This document shows, in pieces, positions 24,063-34,510 of a stretch of DNA of 64,000 nucleotides. Position 1 is the first letter of the stretch, and each line of letters begins with the position of its first letter. The stretch is from Phocoena phocoena (taxonomy: Eukaryota; Chordata; Mammalia; Artiodactyla; Phocoenidae): the NCBI RefSeq assembly GCF_963924675.1, contig NC_089239.1, forward strand, positions 33,503,818 to 33,567,817. The letters run 5' to 3'. The notes beneath the pieces are model-generated. The model saw only the letters and a list, made by a program, of their open reading frames with translations, was not told the DNA's origin and did no database searches. Made by a program: the position numbers and the translations under genes.

Positions 24063-24084
24063 TATATATATATATATATATATA
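24063..24084. repeat. (TA)n microsatellite
   Basis: About 11 TA units. Confidence 0.9.
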
Positions 24085-24761
24085 AACAAATTCTATACTC
24101 CCTGTTTTCAAAATGACATCACTTTCTTACTCGTCCTTCAATGATCATTTGACTTCTAAATCCTTTCTTCATGGCAAATTGTTTTGTCTTGATACCTATG
24201 GCCCCATTGGGCAGCTTGTGCCGCATCAAAAAAAAAAAGATGTCCTATGAAATGTGTTTCAGAAAAAGTATAGACTGAAGAAATATTACAGCTAAAGAAT
24301 TTGTGTAAGCCTCACTGCAAGAGCAAACGTTGTGGGTTAACTCAGAAGGACGTGGAAATTACTGGGGAGTGTGGAGATAAAATTACCTTGTATTGTTTTC
24401 TTCCAGTTATTAACCACTAAATTTTCTGGGAAGAAAGTGTGGATTTTGTTAATATATATCATTTGATCCATACTTCTGATGTTTATCATCATTGATAAAT
24501 GACACAACTAAAACGTTAATCAATGACTTTACCTTTCTTTAAATTTTAGACACACACCATTTGGAAAAAAAACTAATTATAGAAACTCTGTTCTTGATTA
24601 TATAAACCACAAGTGTTTTATTAAAACAATATCTGGATTAAGACATATAAATCATAACTCTTAATGTTTTTATCAATGGAAATCATGTATGTTTTTCCTG
24701 AGTCCAAATCAATAGCACAAATAAATTAATGATGAAGTAGCAAAGACCATATGGTAAATTC

Positions 24762-24804
24762 AATTAAATTAATTAAGAATTAAATTAATTAAGAATTAAA
24801 TTAG
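24762..24804. repeat. 16-bp tandem repeat, 2.7 copies
   Basis: AATTAAATTAATTAAG is repeated exactly at 24762-24777 and 24778-24793, then partly to 24804. Confidence 0.95.
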
Positions 24805-24944
24805 AAACAAACATGTTCCTTGCCGTCTATTAAATATTGAAGGGCATACAAAAGAAGCACAGAGCACAGAACATGTTCTTCAGATACATAAAACATCATT
24901 TTAAAAATACATGAGATACATACCTGAAATTTAAAGACTAAGAT

Positions 24945-25160
24945 AACCTAGAACTTTGGAGTTGGAGAGGCCTGGGTATAAAACTTAGAACAACAACTTC
25001 TAATTCTGTGATTTTGGGCACTTTGCTTGAAATCTCTAATCCTCAGAGCCTCAACTGTACAATGGGAATAAAAACATACATACCAAGGGGTAACTTCAAG
25101 GATAAAATGAGATATTAATATAAAACACTTTGCACAATATCTGGCATGTTGTAGATATTT
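24945..25160 (+). mobile_element. MIR SINE
   Basis: Plus-strand MIR: GAACTTTGGAGTTGGAGAGGCCTGGG (5' part), TCTGTGATTTTGGGCACTTTGC and CCTCAGAGCCTCAACTGTACAATGGGAATAA (core), then CACTTTGCACAATATCTGGCATG (3' part). Nearly full-length and well recognisable. Confidence 0.85.
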
Positions 25161-25518
25161 TTTAGATATTTTTAAAAGGTTAAAAATTAAAATATGACAG
25201 TTCATATCAGTCTACATGGTAATTAGATACAACTGCATAATATCCTACCATATAGAGAGGCAATGGTATGGTTGTTAATAAGGAAGATTACAACTATATA
25301 CAGGATGATGCTATATGGGTGATATAAAAATTAGACATAATTTTTCAGACTAGGTAAGATTATAAATGATTTTTACTTTGTTTTATTTTGCCTTTATACT
25401 CCTCTGTATTTTCTGAGTAGTTTTTTATAACAATCATGTATTACCAATCAAGAAACTGAACAATGAATGAAATATATTTTATTCGTAAGGGTTTTCTAGA
25501 GAAACAGAACTAATAAGA

Positions 25519-25535
25519 ATATATATATACATACA

Positions 25536-25577
<42 letters not shown>
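25519..25577. repeat. (TA)n-rich microsatellite with ACAT/GTGT interruptions
   Basis: ATATATATACATACATATATGTG followed by an uninterrupted TA run. It can form hairpins and is prone to length change. Confidence 0.93.
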
Positions 25578-25580
<3 letters not shown>

Positions 25581-25889
25581 AGCAATCAAGTATGGAAAAT
25601 TTATAATAAAAAAATGCTATCTCCTCCACTGTTCTGTACTTACAAGAAATACAGTGTATGTAGGGTATAACTTGAATTAATAGGATACAATAAGTATACA
25701 CTAAGAGTTTAATAAACACTTGTTTAATTAAATAAAATTCATTCAGTTATGAGCTTTGGGCATATGAACTCACTCTGAAACTATGGATATAACAAAGAAT
25801 TTGTAAAATCCTTCCACACAGACTAGAAGTATTACAACATACATCCACAGCTCATTAGTAAAGATGTTTTAAGTAAATGAATAAATGAA

Positions 25890-25975
25890 CCATAGCCAAC
25901 TTGGAGGGTTGTAGTGAGGATTAATAGCATCTGGCCCAGTACTTGACAGATGGTAAATGCTGACTGAATGTTGTA
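25890..25975 (+). mobile_element. MIR 3' fragment
   Basis: AGGGTTGTAGTGAGGATTAATAGCATCTGGCCCAGTACTTGACAGATGGTAAATGCT matches the 3' half of MIR on the plus strand. Confidence 0.65.
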
Positions 25976-26164
25976 CCCTTCCTTCTCACTAATCCCAGCT
26001 CCACCTTTCCCTCTCAATTGAAAGTCAAGAAATGAAATAACTTTTGGAAGACTGTGTGGGAAAAGTTTAATTCAGCAGGCTTGGACATTCTCAAGACAGG
26101 CCTGTCTTCAGAACATGAATTGCTTAGGGTGGAAAAGAACTGTGAGTCCTTGGAATATTCTGCC

Positions 26165-26750
26165 TGATTGTTACCTATTCCAACCTCGTACTGCTTGCCT
26201 CACGACAGGCCAGTAAATCAAGAGATGAGGTGTTGGGGCAAAAGAATAGCAGCTTTATTCAGAAAGCCAGCAGGCCGAGAAGCGGCAGACTAGTGTCCTA
26301 AAGAACCATCTTAGTTCAGAACAGAATTTAGGTTTCTTTTATCAGGAGGAGAAGGGAAGTGGCAGTCAATCATCTTCTTGTAGCATTTTCTCAGGAGACA
26401 AGAGGTCTGAGAGGTACTTGCAGGTGTTCTGGGGTTCCGAGTCACAAGTCCCCAAGTCACCCTTATCTGCAGGTGCCATCTCGTCCTGGAAAACAGCTAA
26501 GATGTTATCATGGGCCGCATTCCTAGGACTTACGGTGTGGTCAGTGACTGTCATGCTGTGGGGACAGTGTGAAGTACTTTAGTGCATCCTGTGAAATAAA
26601 GCTTAATCAGATCAGTTAATAAAATACAGAAAGCCATTTGTAGCAAGGCAAGAGAGCAAATAGTCCCTGTCACATGATGACTGTTTTGTATGCCTGAGGC
26701 TGCTGGTCAAGCCTCAATATTAATCCTGTTTTACTTTTCAGCATCGTTAC
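26165..26750 (-). mobile_element. Endogenous retrovirus LTR, solo
   Basis: Read on the minus strand, the block has a TATA-like GATAAAAGAAACC (near 26345-26330). About 75 bp later comes AATAAAGCTGCTATTCTTTTG (near 26264-26244), a classic LTR polyadenylation signal and R/U5 start. A U5-like tail then runs to about 26165. This order (TATA, then AATAAA, then about 80 bp) is that of an LTR. No viral genes flank it. The 62-codon frame at 26366-26554 lies in U3 and is not a gene. Limits are approximate. Confidence 0.65.
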
Positions 26751-26779
26751 TACTCCCTCTTTGAAACATTTTGTACATG

Positions 26780-27150
26780 TCTTCTAGGGCTGCTATAACA
26801 AAATATCGCAGACTGGATAGCTTAAATAACAGCAAGTGATTTTATCATGGTTCTAGAGGTTAGAAATTGAAGACCAAGGTGCCACAGAGTTGCTTTCTGG
26901 TGAGGTTCCGTTCCTGACTTCTCATGTCTTCACATAGCCTTTCTTCTGCAAACATGGAGAGAGAGGGGGAGATTGATCTGTGGTCTGGGGTCTCTTCTTT
27001 TTCTTGTAAGGACACCAGTCCTACAAATTCGGGCTCCATGATTATAGCTTCATTTAGCCTTAATTATCACCTTAAGGATCCTATCTCCAAATATAGTCAC
27101 ACTGGGGATAAGAGCTTCAATATATGAATTTGAGGGGGCATGAGTTTGTC
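26780..27150 (-). mobile_element. MLT1-type MaLR LTR
   Basis: In plus orientation it reads CTAGGGCTGCTATAACAAAATATC at the left, TTGTAAGGACACCAGTCCTAC near 27003-27023, and CCTATCTCCAAATATAGTCACACTGG near 27079. These are the hallmarks of a reversed MLT1 LTR of the ERVL-MaLR group. Ancient, non-coding. Confidence 0.8.
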
Positions 27151-27329
27151 AATGACATCTTTGTTTCTTTACACTTCTATAAGATACAGTCTTCTTTGAT
27201 GTCTCTTTTCCTTCCATCCAACTGTTGGGCTGGCTTCCTAGGTGAGCAAACTGGGCAGTTGCACAGAATTTCCTACTTAACAGAGTTCAATATTTGAGTA
27301 AATTTTCTGTTGCTGCCATCCTGAAGTTA

Positions 27330-28872
27330 TCAGTAATTTTTTATTAATGCATTTTATTTTGTACAGCAGTTTTAGGTTTATAGCAAAATTGAGTAGAAGC
27401 TACAGAGATTTCCCATACACAACCTTGTCCACTATCAATATCCTGCACTAGAGGGTAAATTTATTAGAATCAATTAATCTACATTGACACATAATTATCA
27501 CTTAGAGTCCATAGTTCATGTAAGGGTTTACTCTTGCACGTTTTATGGATTTTGACAAACTTGTTTCATGATACGTATTCACCGTTTTAGTATTGCACTT
27601 CATAATTTACCTGCCCTAAAAGTTCTCTCTGCTTTCTGCCTATTCATTCCTCCTCACTTGCTACCCATAACAATCGCTGATCTTTCTATTGTCTTCAGTT
27701 TTGTTTTTTTCCAGAATGTCATATGGTTGGAATCATACAGTATGAAGTTTCCTAAGATTGGTTTATTTCACCTAATAATATTTCTTCCATATTTTTTCAT
27801 GGCTTGATAGTTCATTTCTTTTTACACTGAATAATATTTCAGTATCTGGACGAGCCACAGTCTATTTAACCATTCACTTAGTAAAGGACATCTTGGTTGC
27901 TTCCAAGTTTTGGCAGTTATGAGTAAATCTGTCAGTGTCCATGTGCAGGTCTTCCTGTGGACATAACATTTTTGGTAATATACCAAGGAGTGCAATTCTG
28001 GTTTATACGGTAAGAGTATATTTAGCTTTATAGGGAACTGCCAAGTTGTCTTTCAGAATGGCTTTACCATTTTGCATTCCCACCAGCAGTGAATGAAAGT
28101 TACTGTTGCTCCATATCCTTGCCAGCATTTAGTGCTTCTGACTGGTGATGTTTTCTCATTCTCTTAAGGTTGTCTTTCATGGGATACAAGTTTTTTAATG
28201 TTAATGAATCTCAGCTTATTGATTCTTTTTTTTAATGGATTGTGCCTTTGATATTGTATCAAAAAGTCATTGCCATACCTAAGGTCATCTAGGATTTTTC
28301 CTATGTTGTCTTCTAGGAGTTTTACACATACAAATGAGTATATATTTTTGTGTGTCTATTTCTAAGCTCTCTACTCTGTTCCACCGACCTACTTCTATTC
28401 TTTCACTGACACCACACTCTCTTGATTACTGTAGCTTGACATAGGTCTTGAAGTTGAGTAGTGTCAGTCTTCCAACTTTATTTATACAATATGAAGGAGG
28501 AGAGTGAAGTTGGAAGACTGACACTACTCAACTTCAGGAATAGAAGTAGGTCATATATTATGGTTCTTTTGCCTCTCCATATAAACTTTAAAATCCATTT
28601 GTAGATATCCACAAATAACTTGGTGTGATTTTGATTGGGACTGGTTGAGTCTATAGATCAAGTTGGGAAGAACTGACATCTTGACAATATTGAGATTTCC
28701 TACCAATGAATATGTAATATCTCTCCATTTAGTTAGTTCTTCTTTGATATCTATCATCAGAGTTCTGTAGTTTTCCTCATATAGATCTTGTCCATATTTT
28801 GTCAGATTTATACCTAATAATTTTTTATGAGGATGTTAATGTAAATTGTGTTTTTAAAAATTTTCAAATTTC
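27330..28872 (-). mobile_element. Old L1 LINE, ORF2 end and 3' UTR
   Basis: Reverse-oriented old L1. 3' UTR segments include GCAGTTTTAGGTTTATAGCAAAATTGAG (27366) and AATGTCATATGGTTGGAATCATACAG (27715). ORF2 3' coding remains lie further right: minus-strand residues LTKWRDITYSLVGNLNIVKM are encoded around 28733-28674. Several internal deletions are evident. It contains a local inverted duplication (28450-28551) and is cut at its right end by a CHR SINE at 28874. Confidence 0.88.
28450..28535. repeat. Perfect 29-bp inverted repeat with 28-bp spacer
   Basis: 28450-28478 and 28507-28535 are exact reverse complements (arm begins GAAGTTGAGTAGTGTCAGTC). The inverted copy continues to 28551, where 28538-28551 is the reverse complement of 28387-28400. 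The duplicate therefore skips the roughly 48 bp between 28401 and 28448. It sits within the old L1, where related copies have a single forward copy. Confidence 0.95.
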
Positions 28873-28873
28873 G

Positions 28874-29085
28874 ACCTTCCCTGGTGGCAGAGTGGTTAAG
28901 AATCTGCCTGCCAATGCAGGGGACACGGGTTCAAGCCCTGGTCCGGAAAGATCCCACATGCCGCAGAGTGGCTGGGCCCGTGAGCCATGGCCGCTGATCC
29001 TGCGCGTCCGGCACCTGTGCTCCGCATTGGGAGAGGCCACAACAATGAGAGGCCCATGTACCGCAAAAAAAAAAAAAAAAAAAAA
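28874..29085 (+). mobile_element. CHR-type SINE, older subtype
   Basis: CHR SINE with variant head (GGTGGCAGAGTGGTTAAGAATCTGCC and GGGTTCAAGCCCTGGTCC), distinct from the young 'GGCGCAGTGGTTGAGAGTCCGCC' copies. Pure A tail at 29065-29085. No clear target-site duplication was found. Confidence 0.9.
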
Positions 29086-30797
29086 GATACAAAGAGTGAA
29101 TTAAAAATACACTTTTGATTATATAAGAAAAAATGTTGAAAAGAAACCTAAGAAACAGCTGCATATCTATTCCTAAATATTATGCAATACTCTATACAGT
29201 CCATAATATAAATGATTCTTTGAAACATTATCCATGCCAGATTTTTATCCACATTCTTCATCATTATAAGCTTAATAAAATGACCTAACAAGCACAGTGT
29301 GTTCCATCTTCAAACTGCTTTATAAATGATAACTGACATTAATTAATTAGTCATTATCAACTGATTTTTTTGAATTAATCTCATGTCTAAAATTTCATTT
29401 TTATTGAAGATAATTAAGAAAGTGTCCAAACAGGATCTGAAACCATATCTAATCATATCTCCTGTGCATATTGTGTCTCAGTAAGAAATGGGAAATTTTT
29501 TTTCTGGTACATTTCTAAATTAGTACATTTAAAATGACCTTCATCTACCACCTAATTTATTCACAGTCTCTCACTTTTCTTTCCATATCTCAAAAATCTT
29601 ATAAATGTTCTATGATAATGCATTTTCTTATAATCCAAAAAAGCTCATAGGTAATCAGAATTAATTCACTATTTCTCTCCCTTCCTGTCTTTCAATATAT
29701 CTTGAGTTTTTATTTTTTTAATAATGTTTACATAGCATTTCTGTGTTTTATCACAGTATACTTTATTCTGAGATTTGGGATATTTAAAATTAATTTAAAA
29801 TCCATCTCAATTTTACTCTATTTTAAGTTTTATGTATTATGCTACATGGAGAAATTCTAGCCTCAGCAACAAAATATCAGCAAAGTGATGAAAGAATAGT
29901 ACTCATATTTTCAGTGTTATTTACATGAGATTTAATGTTTCCACATTCTTCATTAAGAGAGATAAAAGAAGGCCTTTCTAACACTGTAAAACCCAGTCTA
30001 AATATATGTTTTATATCATTAAGAAATATGAATTATAGAAAAATAATGGCACTCACTGAAGGGCAATTTAAAAATTCTCAGTATTTGTGTTTACTATCTT
30101 ATCTCTGTCAGTAACAGCAAAACTGAATCAAATTTGAACTATTCTATGGAAATCTCTAGTCAATATACCAAAAATAACAAAATATCAAAAATGACTCAGC
30201 TTATCCAATAAAGAAAGTATAAGACAGTATTTTCTTAGTTTTATTCCTTTAAAAGTTTAGTTTTAAATTTGTAGACAACTATACTGACAGTGCACCCTTA
30301 ATCTAATTTAATGTAGGCATTTCCCCCTTATAGTCTGCTTTTATGATCTTATTCACGCAAATTCCAGAGAAACAAAAATTAAAAACAAAAAAGTTACAAG
30401 GTTTCATATGAGTTTGTTAAACATTATTTCTTGTTGAATGTAGTTTCACTAAATACAATTATGTGGTACCTTCTCAAAACAACTGAAACCAACTTAGATA
30501 AATGATTGAATATACATTTATCTTTACTTTGTTATAACAGGAAAAATTCCTATAAAAATGTTATTGCCTTTTCTCTGAAAATAAAACAAAATGTTTATGA
30601 ATAATATGTATTTGTGTCCTTTTCCTATTTGGCCTCCATTCAAATTAGGGATGCTGTGTTTGTTTATAAGGTTAACTTCAAAATATGAGTTTGACTATAT
30701 GGTAGTTTGTTTTAGTTGCAAAGTAAATTTATACATTAAGAGAGTAACTTAAGTGGTAACTCATTAATTTTACTATAACAGCAATAACAAGTATGTA
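29086..30797. other. AT-rich DNA, no gene seen
   Basis: No gene, RNA or named repeat recognised over 1.7 kb. Confidence 0.6.
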
Positions 30798-30843
30798 TAC
30801 ACACACACACACACACATACACACACACACACACACATACACA
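30798..30843. repeat. (AC)n microsatellite with AT interruptions
   Basis: Two (AC)n runs joined by ACAT, ending at the edge of the MaLR LTR. It may have grown at the insertion junction, obscuring any target-site duplication. Confidence 0.93.
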
Positions 30844-31269
30844 TGTTTATTTCCTAGGGCTGCCAGAACAAAGTACCACAAACTGGAGCATTTGAAATAA
30901 CAAAAATTTGGTTTTTTTACAATTCCAAAATCAAGGTAGAGGCAGGGTTGGTTCCACCAGGAGGTTCTGAGGGGGGATCTATTCCATCCTCTCTCCTGGC
31001 TTCTGTGGTTGCCAGCAATTCTTGATATTCCTTGGCTTATAGATACATCAATCCAAACTCTGACTCCATCATTATGTCTCATTGTCCCTGTGTGTTGCCA
31101 TGTCCCAAATTTCCTGCTTCTTGTAAAGACATCTGTCATATTTGTTTAGAGCCCAACCTAACCCAGTTTGACTTGATTACATCTGCAAAACCCTATTTCC
31201 AAATAAGGTTACATACTGAGGTTCTGACTGGGCATGAATTTGGGGACGGGCACTATTCAACCAAAATAG
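30844..31269 (-). mobile_element. MaLR 3' LTR
   Basis: Plus-strand reading starts TTCCTAGGGCTGCCAGAACAAAGTACCACAAACTGG and includes CCCTATTTCCAAATAAGGTTACAT near 31192. It is longer than its partner, which has lost roughly 100 bp. Confidence 0.8.
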
Positions 31270-32647
31270 TCCACCCTCTGCCCCCTGCAAATTTCACATC
31301 CTTCCCATGTGCAAAATGCATTTGCCCAATCTCAACATCCCCAAAAGTCTGAACGCATTCTGGCGTTGACTCTAAATCCAAAATCTCACCTAAATATCAT
31401 CAACTCTAAAATATTTCAAATCTTCATCTAAATCAACTACAGGTAAGACTATGCATAGCGCCCAGCCTAAGACAAAATTTCTCTTTGTACACTGATCTAT
31501 AAAAATAGAAACCAAGTTACCTGCTTCCAAAACACAATGATTTGGCAGGCATAGAATATATTCTCCCATTCCAAAAGGGAGAAGATGAAAAAATATATAG
31601 CGCTTACTAGTCTAAAGCAAGTTTGTAATCCAGCAGAGCAAATTCCATTAGCTCTCTAGGCCCAAGAGTAATCTCAGGTGGCTTCATGCTGTATCCTTTG
31701 GGCTATCTGGGACAGCCCACCCTCTTGACCCCCCAGGGCAACAGATCTGTCCTTTCTGACCTCAGCATCCTTGTCTCTGTTCTCAGAATCATTCTTCTTC
31801 CATTCTGTCCCATCCTTCTCCCTTTCTGTCCAGGCTCGTAGTGCTTCTGCTTGTATAAAATTCTCAAAAGCCTTATTGGGCCTCCATGGCTGCAAAGGGA
31901 ACCCACTCCATTAGATATGAGGTGTCTTCAGAGATCTCTCCTGGATAATTCCATGTTTATGCCTGGCCTGCTGAAATGGTTATTGGATCTGTAAGTCACA
32001 TGACTAATCTCTTTAACAAAGTTTATCTATCTATGCCCTTTGCCCGTTTTCTAAGGCACACTATCTCGATAGGCTGAGAATTTTCCAAACTGTCAAGTAC
32101 TGATTCCTTTGTGCTTAGCAGTTCTTTTTTCAATTTCTCTCTTTCCTCTTGCATTTTCTATAAGCAACAACAACAGATATCAGGCTTCATGTCTGTACCT
32201 TGTTTGGAAAACTCCTCAGGTAAATATCCAAGCTTATTACTCATAAATTCTACTTTCCAACCAACAGAAGTAAATTCAGCCCCATTCTTTGCCACATTAT
32301 ACCGAGCATCATCTCCCTCCAGTATCCAAGAATGTGTTCCTCATTTCTGTCGGAGACCTTACCAGAAGTACCTTAACATTCGTAGTCTGGCAGCGTTCTG
32401 TTCACGATGATACATGTTTTCCTAAGACAATAGACATTTTCTCCATGGCTCCTCTAGCTTCTTTCTGAGACCTCACTAGGATTGTCATTAACATCCTTTA
32501 ACACCAACAGTCTCTCCAAGGCAATCTACGTTTTTCTAGCATGAGCATCAGAATTTTTCCAGCCTCTACCTATTACCCAATTCCAAAGCCACTTGCACAT
32601 TTTTCTGTGTTTGTTACGGTGGCACCCTACTGCCCAGCACTAAAATC
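31270..32647 (-). mobile_element. MaLR internal region, non-coding remnant
   Basis: Segments such as CCCCAAAAGTCTGAACGCATTCTGG (31340) and CTCCCATTCCAAAAGGGAGAAG (31562) are typical of reversed MaLR internal sequence. Short frames (31674-31895, 32111-32410) are chance. Confidence 0.75.
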
Positions 32648-32970
32648 TGTATTAGTTTCCAAGGGCTGCCATAACAAAGTACCACAACTCAGGGGGGTTA
32701 AAACAACAGAAACTTATTCTTTCACAGTTCGGAGGCAAAAATCAAGGGTTGATTCCATCAGAAGACTCTAAGAATCTATTTCATGCCTTTCCTAGCTTCT
32801 GGAAGTTTCTAGCAATCCTGGTACTTCTAAGCTTGTAGATGCATCACTCCAATCTCTGCCTCTGTCCTCACGTGGTGTTTGCTGTGTGTGTCTCTATGTC
32901 CAGACTTCCTCTTTCTTATAAGGGAAGTCACTTCTCACAATTTGAGGAGGGCGCTATTCAACCCAGTACA
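32648..32970 (-). mobile_element. MaLR 5' LTR, internally deleted
   Basis: Starts TGTATTAGTTTCC (plus reading) and ends CCCAGTACA, giving TG...CA termini. Compared with the other LTR it lacks the middle segment around 'AGTCATATTTG...AATAAGGTTACAT'. Confidence 0.8.
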
Positions 32971-34269
32971 TTCTGTTTTAAGGAAATAGGTAAACCCAAT
33001 AATATGACATATTAACAGAACAATTTGAGGTTTAATTATTATGCCAACCCAATGTCTGGAATTGTGTAAACATAATTCCTTGAATTTGAAGATAACTGGG
33101 AAAGATGATATGCAATAATTTGGTGCCTCCACTTTTTATAAAACAAAGAAGATCATTATCATAATGTGAATGCCTGACTCTTTTACTATCAGAAATTACT
33201 ACTGGTTACTAGAGATCGAACAGTAAAAATTAATTAAACATTAAAATTCAATTGGATAGTAACGTACATTTGAATATTACAAGTGTTATTCTATTTACTT
33301 CTGATTACCCTCCTTAATTCACATAAGCTATAATTTAGTCCATTTTAACACATAAAGAAATGGACACTAAGATAGATTCAGCTGGATCCTCATGGGAACA
33401 AGGAGACAGGTCTAAGCCTTAATGACATGTCCCAGCATGCTAAGCATGTTTGTTTGCTACACTGATCTTCAATATTTCTTTGCTCTTTGCTGTTTCTTTT
33501 CATTGTTGAATCTTTCTTCTAACCTTAGACATATTTTATCATCATAAATGTCTGTATTCTTTTCTAGCTTGGAGACTGTCTTGCATAAGGTATACTGGAG
33601 AAAGACAACATGACGTTATTGATAACATTGGCGAAATATTAATGAAGATCATGTACTATCTATATGCTGATATAGACATTTAGATCTCTGGAGGCTTACA
33701 ATTATGATTTTATCGGGAAATTATTTAAAAGTCAGTTGGTCTCATATTCACTGTATATTAAAAAAGGAACCAGGCTTTGGGCAAAGAAGAATGCTCCTCA
33801 GAATTGAAAATAAAATTCATGTCATTTTTCGTGTTTTCCTCGGGGCCATGGTGCTACTTACTGCAGTGTCTTCTATCAGTTCTTCATTGTGTTCTTGGAA
33901 AATGGGAGTAAATGGCGGGGCGGGCCCATGGTGCGGACTCTGTAGGAGGATAAAAATAGAATTTGTGGATCTATCTAATTGTCAGAAATTTTCTGTAGTA
34001 GCTTCAAATGACTTACGACCACGATTATTACATAAATTTTCATGACACCCGTAGGCGATAGTTTGAAATATCATTTTTGTTATTTTTAGAGAGAGAAACC
34101 TAAGATTAACAGATTAAAGAACTTGTGCACATGGCAAACAAGTCCTGATCTGGGAGCAATGTTCGGAGAACAGGATTTAAGTCTACTATGCTCTAATGGT
34201 ACAGGAAATCTTTCACCAAAGGCAGTATTCCAGCTCCAGAAGGGCCTCTCCAAGTCCCGGAGTCTTCCG
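32971..34269. other. AT-rich DNA, no gene seen
   Basis: Contains a 113-codon open frame at 33704-34045 with no recognisable domain, no flanking splice-like context and ordinary composition. Nothing else was recognised. Confidence 0.55.
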
Positions 34270-34510
34270 TTGCAAGGCAGTTAGGTGGTAACACGCTGAA
34301 CTTAGTCTGAACATCTGAATTAAAATCCAGTCTCTACCTAGGTGACTTCTGATCCAGTGTAGGACTTGACGCAAGCTGGTTAACTTCTCTGAGTCTCAAT
34401 TTCTACCTAACAATTCCGCTTCACTGTGTTCTGGCATTTGAATAAGAGCGTATATACACGGAAATGCTAAGCCTAATAGTTTGGCACAGGACAGGCACTC
34501 CTGGAAGCAT
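34270..34510 (+). mobile_element. MIR SINE
   Basis: Plus-strand MIR: GGCAGTTAGGTGGTAACACGC (5'), AGCTGGTTAACTTCTCTGAGTCTCAATTTC (core), AGTTTGGCACAGGACAGGCAC (3'). Confidence 0.75.

Larger units (their letters stand above)
23030..24944. other. AT-rich DNA right of the L1, no gene seen
   Basis: Apart from a (TA)n at 24063-24084 and a 16-bp tandem repeat at 24762-24804, nothing was recognised. The longest frames are short and unconvincing. Confidence 0.6.
30844..32970 (-). mobile_element. MaLR (ERVL-type) provirus with both LTRs
   Basis: Two related LTRs in the same orientation flank about 1.38 kb of internal sequence. The internal part starts (minus sense) with a GATTTTAGTGCTGGGC primer-binding-site-like segment right after the upstream LTR (32647 leftwards). 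It has the character of a MaLR internal region, which lacks pol and env. Its frames are broken and no protein can be read. Both LTRs are old and diverged from each other. No target-site duplication was found; an (AC)n tract abuts the left side. Confidence 0.8.

Noticed and set aside
24170..24240. Poly(A)-ended segment resembling a processed pseudogene end
   Set aside because: The A run is short and no coding sequence or target-site duplication precedes it.
31032..31352. 106-codon open frame
   Set aside because: Overlaps the MaLR LTR and internal region on the antisense strand; chance.
33704..34045. 113-codon open frame
   Set aside because: No recognisable domain, ordinary composition, no splice-like or retrocopy context; within chance expectation.
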